Positions 1 through 9,087 of a DNA stretch of 64,000 bases are shown here, in pieces. Numbering within the stretch: the first letter of the stretch is position 1; each line of letters begins with the position of its first letter. The translations under genes were made by a program, and so were the position numbers. The notes under the pieces were generated by a model that saw only the letters and a program-made list of their open reading frames with translations, ran no database searches and was not told where the DNA came from. Source of the DNA: Allopusillimonas soli (GTDB lineage: Bacteria; Pseudomonadota; Gammaproteobacteria; Burkholderiales; Burkholderiaceae_B); the NCBI RefSeq assembly GCF_004153445.1, contig NZ_SDQC01000004.1, positions 62,001 through 126,000 of the forward strand, in the 5' to 3' direction.

Positions 1-392
1 AGTGGCGCCGGTTCTTCGAACTGGCGGGCCATCCCGAGCATGCACGCAATCCCCGCTTCATGGATCCGGCGCAGCGTGCGGCAGAGATCGGACACATGTA
101 CGCCCTGGTGGCGGATATCGTGGCCGGGCGCAGCACCCAGGCCTGGATCACGCTGCTTGAAGATGCCGACATTCCGGTGGCGCCGGTGTCGGCATTGGAA
201 GACCTGCTGGATGACCCGCATCTGCGCGATATCGGTTTTTTTCATACGGCAGTGCATCCGACCGAGGGGCGAATCACGCTTACCGGTATTCCGGTGACGT
301 TCTCTCGCACGCCCGGCGACATCCGCCGCCTGCCGCCCAGCCTGGATCAGGACGGCGATGTGATACGCCGGGACATCGCCGGCACCGACTGA
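1..392 (+). CDS. CaiB/BaiF CoA-transferase, C-terminal part (5' end outside window)
   Basis: The reading frame is open from base 3 and ends at a TGA at 390-392, giving about 129 residues. They match the C-terminal third of class III (CaiB/BaiF) CoA-transferases: a helical stretch with W-x-x-L-L-E-D-A-D-I-P-V-A-P-V, then D-D-P-H-L-R-D-I-G-F-F. The same signature occurs in the next gene (L-E-E-A-D-I-P ... E-D-P-H-L-R-E-V-G-F-F), so the two are paralogues. The family moves CoA from one carboxylic acid to another through an aspartyl-CoA anhydride, but the catalytic Asp lies outside the window. Substrate cannot be read from the fragment. A 17-bp tandem repeat runs over the stop codon. Confidence 0.9.
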   Translation, partial: WRRFFELAGHPEHARNPRFMDPAQRAAEIGHMYALVADIVAGRSTQAWITLLEDADIPVAPVSALEDLLDDPHLRDIGFFHTAVHPTEGRITLTGIPVTFSRTPGDIRRLPPSLDQDGDVIRRDIAGTD

Positions 393-436
393 TACATAGC
401 GCCGACTGACACATAGCGCCGACTGACACATAGCAA
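386..436. repeat. 17-bp tandem repeat, three copies
   Basis: Three head-to-tail copies of CGACTGACACATAGCGC lie at 386-402, 403-419 and 420-436. Copy 1 has one change (T for C at 393) and copy 3 ends in AA. Copy 1 contains the TGA stop of the upstream gene. Because 17 is not a multiple of 3, each copy sits in a different frame. Probably a replication-slippage product; no function is evident. Confidence 0.9.
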
Positions 437-456
437 ATAATGCCGTGCATTAGTGT

Positions 457-478
457 AAGCCCCCAGAAAGAGGGGCTT
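457..478 (+). terminator. Hairpin downstream of the first CoA-transferase
   Basis: AAGCCCC (457-463) pairs with GGGGCTT (472-478) around an 8-nt loop. There is no clear T-run after the stem, so it is at best a weak intrinsic terminator. Its place, 65 nt after the stop and 120 nt before the next gene, fits a transcript end or an mRNA-stabilising stem. Confidence 0.4.
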
Positions 479-597
479 GTCGCGCGCTGTGCGCCTTGTT
501 ATTCTTTTGCTGGATACAGAAAAACAATTCGCATCTGTGAAAAGCAGGATGGCGCATCAAGGCGCCCGCAGGCTCGAAAAACAGGAGAGCGGCAGCA

Positions 598-1815
598 ATG
601 GGTGGTCCACTGGAGGGAGTGCGGATACTGGACATGACAACGGTCCTCATGGGGCCGTACGCGTCCCAGGTTCTGGGCGACATGGGCGCGGAAGTCATCA
701 AGGTGGAGTCTCCGCAGGGCGACCTGGTGCGCGGTCTGGGGCCCCTGCGGCATCCCGGCATGGGCGCCTTGTTTCTGCACATCAATCGCAGCAAGCGCTC
801 GGTGGTGATAGATGCCAAACAGCCGCGCGGGCGGGAAGCGCTGCTTCGCCTCGCCGCCAGATCCGACGTGCTGCTGTACAACGTGCGGCCGCGGGCCATG
901 GCGCGTCTGGGCCTGGACTACGAGACTGTTTCGGGTGTTAATCCGCGCATCATATACCTGGGCACCTTCGGCTTCGGCCAGGGCGGCCCTTATGCCGCCA
1001 AGCCTGCATTCGACGACCTCATCCAGGGCGCCATAGGGCTGCCTTCCCTGATCAAGGCATCGGGATCCGATGTGCCCAGATATGTGCCGTCCAATATCGT
1101 GGATCGCACCGTCGGGCTGTACGCCGTGGCGGCGCTGTGCGGGGCGCTTTATCATCGCGAGCGAACAGGCCGGGGCCAGCGCATCGATGTGCCCATGTTC
1201 GAGACCATGGTCAGCCATCTGCTCAGCGACCACATTGCGGGGGAGACATTCGATCCGCCCGAGGGCCCCACCGGCTATGCGCGACTGCTGGCCGCCAACC
1301 GCCGCCCCTATCGCACGCGCGATGGCTACGTGTGCGCAGTCATCTACAACGACAAGCAGTGGGCGTCATTCTTCCGCATCATCGGGCGGCCGGAGGCCAT
1401 GTCCGATCCGCGCCTGGCCGATCTGGATACACGCACGCGCAACATCGACGACCTGCAGGCCATGGTGGGCAAGATCTTTCTTGAGCGCGGGACAGAGGAA
1501 TGGCTGGCTTTGCTGGAGGAAGCCGATATCCCCTGCATGCCGCTGCACGACATGGATTCCATTCTGGAAGATCCCCATCTGCGCGAAGTTGGTTTTTTCC
1601 AGTGGGAAGACCATCCGAGCGAGGGCCGCGTGCGGTCGGTTGGCGTGCCTGCGAGCTGGTCGGATTCTCAGCCCAGGCCGGGACGCCCCGCGCCGCGTTT
1701 TGGCGAGCATAGCGCAGAGGTTCTGGCCGAGGCCGGCTATGACGCCGACGAGATTGCCGCCATGGCGCGTGATGGAATCACCCATCTGGCCGAAGCCCCG
1801 CAGGAGGCCGAATGA
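598..1815 (+). CDS. CaiB/BaiF family (class III) CoA-transferase
   Basis: A 405-residue protein with the full family layout. The N-terminal G-x-R-I-L-D-M-T-x-x-x-x-G-P-Y and A-E-V-I-K-V-E belong to the CoA-binding Rossmann half. The catalytic aspartate falls at residue 169 in N-I-V-D-R-T-V-G, followed by G-R-G-Q-R-I-D-V-P-M-F-E. It should activate a carboxylic acid by taking CoA from an acyl-CoA donor in the cytoplasm. The ATG at 598 is preceded by AGGAGAG. It overlaps the next gene by 4 nt (ATGA), which indicates translational coupling. Substrate is unknown; the neighbouring dehydrogenase and hydratases suggest a short or branched dicarboxylic acid. Confidence 0.93.
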   Translation: MGGPLEGVRILDMTTVLMGPYASQVLGDMGAEVIKVESPQGDLVRGLGPLRHPGMGALFLHINRSKRSVVIDAKQPRGREALLRLAARSDVLLYNVRPRAMARLGLDYETVSGVNPRIIYLGTFGFGQGGPYAAKPAFDDLIQGAIGLPSLIKASGSDVPRYVPSNIVDRTVGLYAVAALCGALYHRERTGRGQRIDVPMFETMVSHLLSDHIAGETFDPPEGPTGYARLLAANRRPYRTRDGYVCAVIYNDKQWASFFRIIGRPEAMSDPRLADLDTRTRNIDDLQAMVGKIFLERGTEEWLALLEEADIPCMPLHDMDSILEDPHLREVGFFQWEDHPSEGRVRSVGVPASWSDSQPRPGRPAPRFGEHSAEVLAEAGYDADEIAAMARDGITHLAEAPQEAE

Positions 1816-3146
1816 CGCTGGCGCACGTGACACCGGCATGCGCGGACCAGCTGCGGACGTTGTCCGCGGATCAGCTCGATCTGCGTCGCTTTATCCGTCC
1901 GGGCGACACTATTCTGTGGGGTCAGGGGCCAGCCGAGCCGCTTGCCCTCTCCCGGGCCGTGGTACGTCAGCGACACGCCTTGGGCGGCTGCCGGGTTTTC
2001 GTGGGGCCTTCATATTGCGGCACATTGCGGCCGGGCGGTGTCGATGGGCTTGCGCTGCAGAGCTATTGCGGCATTGGCGACAATAGCGCCCTGATCTCAG
2101 ACGGTCTCATGGACGTCATTCCCGTTCATTGTTCGACCATCCCTCGGCTTATCGACGAGGGCCTGCTGGCATGCGACGTGGTGTTTCTGCACCTGAGCGA
2201 ACCGGGGCCCGATGGGAAATGCAGCCCCGGCATTGCCAACGACTACCTGCTGGAGGCGGCGCGCAGGGCGCGCGTGGTCATTGCGCAGGTCAACGCGCGC
2301 ATGCCCTGGACGTACTGCGGCGAGGATGCGCTCGATGGCATACGCATTGACGCCGTCGTGCCGGTAGACGATGCCTTGCCCGAATTGCCCTCGGCGCCGG
2401 CGGGCGAAACGGAAAAACGAATTGCCCGGCACGCCTGCGCGTTTATTCCGGATGGTGCCGTATTGGAAACCGGCATAGGCGCGATTCCAGATGCCATTCT
2501 GGGCGGGCTGCGCGGGCATCGCGACCTGGGCATCCATTCGGGCATGATTTCCGACGGCGTGGTCGATCTGATCGAATGCGGCACGGTGACCAACGCACGC
2601 AAGACGCGTGATCGCGGCCTGACAGTGACGGCCGTGATGTTTGGCACGGAACGCCTGTACCGCCATGCGCAGGGCAATCCCGGCTATCGCCTGCACCCAT
2701 ACCGCTATACGCACGATATCGGCACGCTGGCGGACCTGGATCGATTCGTGGCCATCAATTCCGCCGTCGAAGTCGATCTTACGGGGCAGGTCAACGGCGA
2801 AGTCGCCAACGGGCGCTATGTCGGCGCGGTGGGCGGCCAGCTCGACTTCATTCGCGGCGCGTTGCGGTCGCGGGGCGGGCGCTCCATCATTGCCCTGCCA
2901 TCCACCGCCCGTCGGGCAAGCGTCAGCCGCATCGTTTGCCAACTGACGCAGGATGTGGTGACCAGCCCGCGCGCCGACGCCGACATCATCGTCACCGAAT
3001 GGGGGGCCGCGCAATTGCGCGGCCAGCCGCTGGCTGAACGCGCGCGGCGCATGATTGCCATTGCCCATCCCGACCACCGGGCGGGGCTCGAGGCAGCGCT
3101 GCGGGCAGCGCGGCCTACTTTTTTTCAGGACGGAAATCGCGCATGA
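1812..3146 (+). CDS. Acetyl-CoA hydrolase/transferase family protein (4-hydroxybutyrate CoA-transferase-like)
   Basis: A 444-residue class I type CoA-transferase. The motif I-N-S-A-V-E-V-D-L-T-G-Q near residue 320 carries the glutamate (E320) that forms the glutamyl-CoA thioester in this family. A glycine-rich block E-T-G-I-G-A-I-P-D-A (219-228) and G-G-Q-L-D-F follow the family pattern. It starts with an ATGA overlap on the CaiB gene and ends with another on the IclR gene, so the three are one transcription unit. The family includes 4-hydroxybutyrate and itaconate/succinyl CoA-transferases. Two chemically different CoA-transferases side by side suggest separate steps of one pathway. Confidence 0.88.
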   Translation: MTLAHVTPACADQLRTLSADQLDLRRFIRPGDTILWGQGPAEPLALSRAVVRQRHALGGCRVFVGPSYCGTLRPGGVDGLALQSYCGIGDNSALISDGLMDVIPVHCSTIPRLIDEGLLACDVVFLHLSEPGPDGKCSPGIANDYLLEAARRARVVIAQVNARMPWTYCGEDALDGIRIDAVVPVDDALPELPSAPAGETEKRIARHACAFIPDGAVLETGIGAIPDAILGGLRGHRDLGIHSGMISDGVVDLIECGTVTNARKTRDRGLTVTAVMFGTERLYRHAQGNPGYRLHPYRYTHDIGTLADLDRFVAINSAVEVDLTGQVNGEVANGRYVGAVGGQLDFIRGALRSRGGRSIIALPSTARRASVSRIVCQLTQDVVTSPRADADIIVTEWGAAQLRGQPLAERARRMIAIAHPDHRAGLEAALRAARPTFFQDGNRA

Positions 3147-3877
3147 CAGTCAAGACCGCCGCCCGTACTCTGGATCTTTTCGAGGCCTTTGCGCGCACGC
3201 AAGAGCCATTGACGCTGTCCGAGCTCGCCAGCGCCCTGAACATGCCGGTATCGAGCTGCTTCGCACTGGTGCGCACGCTCGAGTCGCGTGGCTATGTGTA
3301 CATGGTGGCAGCCCGCAAGAGTCTCTATCCCACCAAGCGTCTGCTGGATGTGGCGCATCGCATCGCCGAGAACGACCCCATTCTGGAGCGCGTGGCGCCC
3401 TTTCTCGAGCGCTTGCGCGATGCCACCGGCGAAACCATCGCTTTCAGCAACCGTCGCGGCGACCATATTGTCTATCTCGATGTCTTCGAGTCCTCCAACA
3501 GTGTGCGTTATCACGCACAGGTGGGTGACGCGAAGTTTCTGCATTCCAGCTCCGTGGGCAAGGCCTTTCTTGGCGCCATGGCCGATGACGACCTGCGCAA
3601 GCTCGTATCGCGCATGAAACTCACGCGCCTGACGTCCGCCACGCTCACCAGCCGCAAGGCGCTGCTTGACGACATCGCGCGGTCGCGCAAGCGGGGCTGG
3701 TATTGCAATGTCAAGGAAAGTGTGGAGGACCTGGGCGGCGTTGCCGTTACGGTCTCCATGGGCGGGGAACGTTATGGCATTTCCATCGCCGGCCCCGTAT
3801 ACCGCATGCAGGCCAATCTGGAGGCGCATGCAAAAAAGCTCCTGAAGACTCAGCAGGCCATCGAAGCGGGCCATTAG
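3143..3877 (+). CDS. IclR-family transcriptional regulator
   Basis: A 244-residue regulator. An N-terminal winged helix-turn-helix (about residues 5-65, with T-L-S-E-L-A-S-A-L-N-M-P-V-S-S) is followed by the IclR effector domain (about 75-240), including F-L-H-S-S-S-V-G-K-A-F-L-G. IclR proteins usually bind a small carboxylate or aromatic ligand. It is coupled to the preceding transferase gene (ATGA) and lies directly before the TRAP genes, so it is the natural candidate regulator of this catabolic cluster. No cognate operator was identified with confidence. Confidence 0.93.
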   Translation: MTVKTAARTLDLFEAFARTQEPLTLSELASALNMPVSSCFALVRTLESRGYVYMVAARKSLYPTKRLLDVAHRIAENDPILERVAPFLERLRDATGETIAFSNRRGDHIVYLDVFESSNSVRYHAQVGDAKFLHSSSVGKAFLGAMADDDLRKLVSRMKLTRLTSATLTSRKALLDDIARSRKRGWYCNVKESVEDLGGVAVTVSMGGERYGISIAGPVYRMQANLEAHAKKLLKTQQAIEAGH

Positions 3878-3925
3878 TGCCTGCACCGTTTTCAGATCAA
3901 CAACAATATTCCAGGAGGAGATTCT

Positions 3926-4477
3926 GTGGCACATATAGAACGGGTCAATCGCATCCTGACGGCATGCGAACGCGCGTTGAACTATGTCGCATGCCTCATG
4001 ATGTTTCTGATCATGATCATCGTGGTCATCGACGTGGTGCTGCGCTATTTCTTCAATTCACCGCTGGGCTGGTCCTATGAACTGATCTCGCTGTATCTCA
4101 TGGTGGGTCTCTTTTTCTTCTCGCTGTCGGATACGCTCAATGCCAACGGCCACATAGCCGTCGATCTGCTGTTGCATCGAATGTCGGACCGCCTGCGCCA
4201 CGCCGCCGATGCCGTGGGCTATGGCTGCGCAAGCCTGGTTTTCGCAGGCATCGTATACATGGCCATTGTGCGTACCATCGTAAGCTATACGGGCGACGAG
4301 GTGATAGCGGGCAATATCGCGTGGCCAACGTGGCTTGCGAACCTGCTCGTGGCAATCGGTTCTGGCGTCATGCTGCTGCGCATGGTGTTCCGCTTTGCTG
4401 GGCATCTGCTGTCCTGGGCCGCGGGGCGTTCCATCATTGCGCTGCCTCCCGTGTCCGGATCCGGGGAGGCGCACTGA
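3926..4477 (+). CDS. TRAP transporter small permease (DctQ)
   Basis: A 183-residue membrane protein with four predicted hydrophobic segments, the DctQ layout. The start is GTG at 3926, chosen because a strong AGGAGGAG lies 6 nt upstream (3913-3920). It should form the small membrane subunit of a sodium-dependent tripartite carrier with DctM and a periplasmic binding protein. Its stop overlaps the DctM start by one base (TGATG). The C-terminal tail after about residue 155 is rich in small residues and poorly conserved. Confidence 0.92.
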   Translation: MAHIERVNRILTACERALNYVACLMMFLIMIIVVIDVVLRYFFNSPLGWSYELISLYLMVGLFFFSLSDTLNANGHIAVDLLLHRMSDRLRHAADAVGYGCASLVFAGIVYMAIVRTIVSYTGDEVIAGNIAWPTWLANLLVAIGSGVMLLRMVFRFAGHLLSWAAGRSIIALPPVSGSGEAH

Positions 4478-5769
4478 TGCTGACGACCTGGATATTGCTT
4501 TTTCTGGTTGTGCTGCTGGCCATGGGTACGCCTGTGGGCCTGGCCATGGCTGTTGCGGGAGCCGCGGGCCTGTATGGCATGGGTGGCCTGTCAATGGTGC
4601 TGGGCATTCTGGACACCAGCCCGATGTCATCGGCAAGCTCCTACGAGTTGATCTCCATCCCCATGTTCCTGCTCATGGCCGAGTTCGTCATACTGAGTGG
4701 CGTGGCCGATAACTTGTTCAAGGCCGCGGCCACTTGCGTGGGGCGCGTGCCCGGCGGCCTGGGCATGGCCACGGCGCTCGCGGGGGCGGGCTTTGGCGCC
4801 ATCTCGGGCTCAAGCACGGCATCGGCGGCCACCCTGTCGGCGACAACGATTCCGGCCATGCTCAAGCAAGGCTACGAGCCCAAGGTCGCGTGCGGCGTGG
4901 TGGCCATCTCGGGCACCCTTGCCATGCTCATACCGCCGAGTATTGCGCTGGTCCTGTACGGCATCATTGCCGATGTCAGCATAGGACGCCTGTTGGTGGG
5001 CGGCGTCATCCCCGGCATCCTCGTCACGCTCACCATCATGGCCACGGTGTACCTGCTGGTCATGACGGACCGTTCGCGCGCGCCAACGGGGCGGGCCTAC
5101 TCCTTCGTGGAAAAGCTGCGCTCGCTCAAAGTGGTATGGGCCATGCTGTTTCTGTTCATGGCGGTGACCGGCCTCATCTACACGGGCGTGGCGACACCCA
5201 CGGAAGCGTCGGGCATTGGGGCCTTCGGCGCCTTCCTGCTGGCATGGCGCGCAGGAAAAATAACCCTGCGCACGGCCACGGGCGCGCTGAGCCGCGCGGC
5301 GCATACAAGCTGCATGATCGTTCTCATCATTTTGGGGGCGCATATATTCGGATATTTCTTCACCCTGACCCAGAGCACCCAGAACATGGTGCAGTGGGTG
5401 AGCGAGCTGGGCGCTTCGCGCTGGGTCGTCATCGCCATGATTCTGTTCGGCTATGTGCTGCTGGGCTGCGTCATGGATCAGGTTGCCATTCTGATCCTGA
5501 CCGTCCCCATTGTTCTGCCGCTCGTGACATCGCTGGGGTTTGACCCGGTCTGGTTCGGCGTGATCGTGATCGTCACCGCGGAGGTGGGCATGGTGACACC
5601 TCCGGTGGGGCTCAATGCCTTTGTCGTGGCGCGCTATACAGGCAGGCCGCTGGCGGAGATCTTCTGGGGTGTGACACCGCATGTGATTGCCCATGTGTTC
5701 ATCATTGCCCTGTTTGTCATTTTCCCGCAGATCATTCTGTGGCTGCCATCGACCATGCGGGGTGAATAA
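4477..5769 (+). CDS. TRAP transporter large permease (DctM)
   Basis: A 430-residue, highly hydrophobic protein with the 12-14 helices of DctM. Recognisable blocks are G-x-P-V-G-L-A-M-A near the N-terminus, a G-S-S-T-A-S-A-A-T-L re-entrant loop, and V-G-M-V-T-P-P-V-G-L-N near the C-terminus. ATG 4477 was chosen over in-frame codons further upstream because those lie inside dctQ and the protein then begins as family members do. Together with DctQ it imports an organic acid using the sodium gradient. Two binding-protein genes follow. Confidence 0.94.
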   Translation: MLTTWILLFLVVLLAMGTPVGLAMAVAGAAGLYGMGGLSMVLGILDTSPMSSASSYELISIPMFLLMAEFVILSGVADNLFKAAATCVGRVPGGLGMATALAGAGFGAISGSSTASAATLSATTIPAMLKQGYEPKVACGVVAISGTLAMLIPPSIALVLYGIIADVSIGRLLVGGVIPGILVTLTIMATVYLLVMTDRSRAPTGRAYSFVEKLRSLKVVWAMLFLFMAVTGLIYTGVATPTEASGIGAFGAFLLAWRAGKITLRTATGALSRAAHTSCMIVLIILGAHIFGYFFTLTQSTQNMVQWVSELGASRWVVIAMILFGYVLLGCVMDQVAILILTVPIVLPLVTSLGFDPVWFGVIVIVTAEVGMVTPPVGLNAFVVARYTGRPLAEIFWGVTPHVIAHVFIIALFVIFPQIILWLPSTMRGE

Positions 5770-5800
5770 TCCGATTTTGCTGCACACGCACTGCCCGCGA

Positions 5801-5813
5801 CCCCGCACCGGGG
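5801..5813 (+). other. Short GC hairpin between dctM and the first binding protein
   Basis: CCCCG (5801-5805), a CAC loop and CGGGG (5809-5813) form a compact hairpin in the 71-nt gap before the binding-protein gene. Stems in this position often protect the 3' end of the permease mRNA or raise expression of the binding protein. That role is inference. Confidence 0.35.
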
Positions 5814-5840
5814 AAACGGCATTCATAAGGAGACAACAAA

Positions 5841-6872
5841 ATGAAAACCGCAACGATAAGACGCCTATTGCCCTATTCATGCGCCGCGCTGCTTGCCGCG
5901 CTTTGCCAGCCGGGGCACGCTGCCGACACGGTGTCGCTGCGAGTGGCCGACTCGTTCCCGCCGGGACACTATATCCCCAAGGCGGCCACCCACCCCTTCA
6001 TGGAAGAAGTCAAGAAGCTGACCGACGGCGCGGTGGACTTCAAGTACTTCCCCGGGCAGCAACTTGGCAAGGCTAAGGACATGCTGTCGCTGACGCAGTC
6101 CGGTGTTGCCGACATCGCCTATGTGGCGCCATCGTTCGTGAGCGACAAGATGCCGCTGGCCGCGGTGGCGGAACTGCCGGGCGAGTTTTCATCTTCATGC
6201 GAAGGAACACAGGCCTATTGGAAGCTGGCTAAACCCGGCGGCCTGCTGGATCAAAAGGAATTCGCCCCCCAGGGCGTCCGCGTGCTGTTCACGCTGGTGC
6301 TTCCGCCATACCAGGTGTTTCTTGGCGAGAAGACCATAGACGGCCTGGACAGCCTGCAGGGCCTGAAGATACGCACCAGTGGCGGCGCCAAGGAAATCGC
6401 GGTGCGCAAGCTGGGTGCGGTGCCCATTCAGATGGCAACGCCCGAAGTGCACGAGGCGTTGTCGCGCGGCACCATAGACGGCATGCTGTTTCCTTATTCA
6501 AGCATCCTGTCCTACGACTTGCAAGGCATGGTCAAGAACTCGACCGTGGGCGAAAACTTCGGCAGCTTCATCGTGAATTACGTCATCAGTGAGAAACGCT
6601 GGAAGGCGCTTCCCGAGAACGTGCAGCAGGCCATGATCAAGGCTGGCGAGGACATCACGGCCAGTGCGTGCAAGATATCCCAGGAACACGAAAGCGCCGA
6701 CGCCAAGACCATAGAAAAGGCCGGCGACAAGCTGGTAACCCTGTCCGACGCGGACAAGAAGAAGGCGCACGCGCTGATGAGCAGTGTGGGCCAGGAATGG
6801 GCCAAGGAATTGGATGGCCGCGGCAAGGCCGGTACGGAGGTTCTCAAGGCTTTTCAGGAGGCATTGAAATGA
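5841..6872 (+). CDS. TRAP transporter substrate-binding protein (DctP), copy 1
   Basis: A 343-residue periplasmic protein. A signal peptide (basic start, hydrophobic core, A-x-A site at about residue 28) precedes the mature start D-T-V-S-L-R-V-A-D-S-F. The substrate-carboxylate arginine of DctP proteins is in L-K-I-R-T-S-G-G (R178). AAGGAGA lies 7-9 nt before the ATG. The next gene, started by an ATGA overlap, is a close paralogue: long shared blocks such as Q-L-G-K-A-K-D and L-V-L-P-P-Y-Q-V-F. By eye well over half of the aligned residues are identical. Confidence 0.94.
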   Translation: MKTATIRRLLPYSCAALLAALCQPGHAADTVSLRVADSFPPGHYIPKAATHPFMEEVKKLTDGAVDFKYFPGQQLGKAKDMLSLTQSGVADIAYVAPSFVSDKMPLAAVAELPGEFSSSCEGTQAYWKLAKPGGLLDQKEFAPQGVRVLFTLVLPPYQVFLGEKTIDGLDSLQGLKIRTSGGAKEIAVRKLGAVPIQMATPEVHEALSRGTIDGMLFPYSSILSYDLQGMVKNSTVGENFGSFIVNYVISEKRWKALPENVQQAMIKAGEDITASACKISQEHESADAKTIEKAGDKLVTLSDADKKKAHALMSSVGQEWAKELDGRGKAGTEVLKAFQEALK

Positions 6873-7885
6873 AAATCAGGACATTGATGGCGGTTGCCTT
6901 CACGGCGGGCCTGGCGTACGCCGGCCAGGCGGCGGCTGACGTGACGCTGCGGGTGGCGGACTCGCTGCCCGTCGGCCATTTTTTCTCGAACTATGCCACG
7001 AAGTACTGGATGGAGGAGATCACGAAACGCACCAAGGGCGAAGTCAAGTTCCAGTATTACCCGGCGGAGCAGCTCGGCAAGGCCAAGGACCTGCTGGCGC
7101 TGACGCAATCCGGCGTGGCGGACGTGGGGTATGTCGTGCCGTCCTATGCGTCGGACAAGATGCCGCTCACGGCCGTGGCCGAGTTGCCGGGCAGCTTCTC
7201 GGACTCATGTTCGGCCACCATGGCTTATGAAAAACTGGCGCGCGACGACGGAATTCTTGCGCAGAAAGAATTCAAGCCCAATGGGGTGAGGCTCATGTTT
7301 ACCCTGGTTCTGCCACCGTACCAGGTATTTTCGGGCAAGAAGCCGATAGAAAACATCAAGAGCCTGGAGGGGTTGAAGCTTCGCACATCCGGCGGCGCCA
7401 TGGAGGCCACGGTGCGCAGCTTCGGCGCGGTGTCGGTACGCATGGCCGCGCCCGAGCTGTACGAGTCGCTGTCGCGCGGAACAGTGGACGGCATGCTGTT
7501 CCCCTATGCGAGCCTCCTGTCCTACGATCTTGCCGGCATCACGGGCTACGGAACAGTCGGCGAGAATTTCGGCAGCGCGGTCCTGACCTACGTCATGAGC
7601 GAATCGCGCTGGAACAAGCTTTCTCCCGAGGCGCGCAAGATCATGGATGAGGTTGGCCGGGAGACCAGCAAACGCGCCTGCAGCATGACGGATAAAGACA
7701 CCAAAACGGACATCGAGAAAATCAAGGCCAAGGGGGTGCAGTTCGTGCACTTCGAAGGCGGTGATCGCGATGTGATCAAGAAGAAGACGACGGACGTCAG
7801 CAAGGCCTGGGCGGAAGCGCTGGATGCGCGGGGCAAGCCGGGCAGTGAATTGCTGGCCGCATTCCACAAGGCGCTGGAGCAGTAG
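6869..7885 (+). CDS. TRAP transporter substrate-binding protein (DctP), copy 2
   Basis: A 338-residue paralogue of the preceding gene with its own signal peptide (cleavage near A-A-A-D, residue 23). The substrate arginine is kept at R172 in L-K-L-R-T-S-G-G. The start ATG 6869 overlaps the upstream stop (ATGA), with AGGAG 8 nt ahead; longer upstream reading was rejected because it overlaps copy 1 by about 200 nt and lacks a signal peptide. Two binding proteins with only one DctQM pair suggest that one membrane carrier serves two related substrates. One copy could instead act as a sensor or scavenger. Confidence 0.93.
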   Translation: MKIRTLMAVAFTAGLAYAGQAAADVTLRVADSLPVGHFFSNYATKYWMEEITKRTKGEVKFQYYPAEQLGKAKDLLALTQSGVADVGYVVPSYASDKMPLTAVAELPGSFSDSCSATMAYEKLARDDGILAQKEFKPNGVRLMFTLVLPPYQVFSGKKPIENIKSLEGLKLRTSGGAMEATVRSFGAVSVRMAAPELYESLSRGTVDGMLFPYASLLSYDLAGITGYGTVGENFGSAVLTYVMSESRWNKLSPEARKIMDEVGRETSKRACSMTDKDTKTDIEKIKAKGVQFVHFEGGDRDVIKKKTTDVSKAWAEALDARGKPGSELLAAFHKALEQ

Positions 7886-7894
7886 GGGACTTTC

Positions 7895-9061
7895 ATGGAT
7901 TTTTCATTTACGCAAGAGCAGGAAACCATACGCGATGCCATCGCGAAGATCTGCGAGCGTTTCGACGATCAGTACTGGCTGGAGAAAGACAAGAAGGGCG
8001 GATTTCCGCAGGAGCTGCACCAGGCCCTCGCGCGTGACGGCTGGCTGGGCATCTGCATTCCCGAGGCCTATGGCGGCACTGGCCTTGGCATCACCGAAGC
8101 AGCGGTCATGATGCAGGCCATCAGCCAGTCCGGCGCGGGCCTGAGCGGCGCATCGGCGGTGCACATGAATATCTTCGGACTCAATCCTGTGGTGGAGTTT
8201 GCCACCGAGGAGCAGAAGCAGCGCATGCTGCCGCCGCTCGTGCAGGGCAAAGAGAGGGCTTGTTTTGCCGTGACCGAACCCAATACCGGGCTCAATACGA
8301 CGCAGCTCAAACTGCGCGCAGACCGGCACGGCGACAAGTATGTGATGAACGGCGCGAAAGTGTGGATCTCGACGGCCCAGGTGGCGGAGAAAATGTTGAT
8401 ACTTGCGCGCACGACGCCGCTGGAGGAAGTGAGGAACCATACCGATGGGCTCAGCCTGTTCTACACCGATCTTGATCGCACCCGCGTTCAGGTGCGCGAG
8501 ATAGAGAAAATGGGGCGCAAGGCGGTGGATTCGAACGAGCTGTTCATCGATGGCCTCGAAGTGCCCGTCGAGGACCGTATTGGCGAGGAAGGGAAAGGCT
8601 TTCGGTACATTATGCATGGCATGAACGCCGAACGCATCCTGATTGCATCCGAGGCGGTGGGTCTGGGCCGCGCCGCGCTGCGCCGGGCCACGGACTATGC
8701 GCGCGAGCGCGTGGTGTTCAATCGGCCCATAGGGCAAAACCAGAGCATCCAGCACCCACTGGCGAAGTGCTGGATGGAGCTGGAGGCGGCGAACCTCATG
8801 GTGTTCAACGCCGCCACGCTTTATGACCGGGGCGAGTCTTGCGGCGCGCAGGCCAATGCCGCCAAGTACCTGGCGGGCGAAGCGGGTTTCAACGCCTGCC
8901 AGACGGCGGTGATGACGCATGGCGGCTTTGGCTACGCCAAGGAATATCATGTGGAGCGCTACATGCGGGAAATATTCATCCCACGCATTGCGCCGGTCAG
9001 CCCGCAGCTTGTACTGTGCTTCATTGCGGAAAAGGTGCTGGGCCTGCCCAAATCCTATTGA
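7895..9061 (+). CDS. Acyl-CoA dehydrogenase
   Basis: A 388-residue flavoprotein of the acyl-CoA dehydrogenase family with three regions: an N-terminal helical domain, a middle beta domain ([16 protein letters not shown]), and a C-terminal helical domain ([15 protein letters not shown]). The C-terminus reads R-I-A-P-V-S-P-Q in place of the E-G-T found in short-chain enzymes, as in the branch with CaiA-like and other atypical members. It should introduce an alpha-beta double bond into the CoA ester made by the upstream transferases. The gap to the transporter gene is 9 nt, so it belongs to the same operon. Confidence 0.92.
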   Translation: MDFSFTQEQETIRDAIAKICERFDDQYWLEKDKKGGFPQELHQALARDGWLGICIPEAYGGTGLGITEAAVMMQAISQSGAGLSGASAVHMNIFGLNPVVEFATEEQKQRMLPPLVQGKERACFAVTEPNTGLNTTQLKLRADRHGDKYVMNGAKVWISTAQVAEKMLILARTTPLEEVRNHTDGLSLFYTDLDRTRVQVREIEKMGRKAVDSNELFIDGLEVPVEDRIGEEGKGFRYIMHGMNAERILIASEAVGLGRAALRRATDYARERVVFNRPIGQNQSIQHPLAKCWMELEAANLMVFNAATLYDRGESCGAQANAAKYLAGEAGFNACQTAVMTHGGFGYAKEYHVERYMREIFIPRIAPVSPQLVLCFIAEKVLGLPKSY

Positions 9062-9087
9062 CCATCAATCATCAACGAGGAGATCCC

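Noticed and set aside
526-545. Possible IclR operator upstream of the CoA-transferase operon
   Set aside because: Only 5-bp arms (ACAGA/TCTGT) with an uneven spacer; too weak to support a site.
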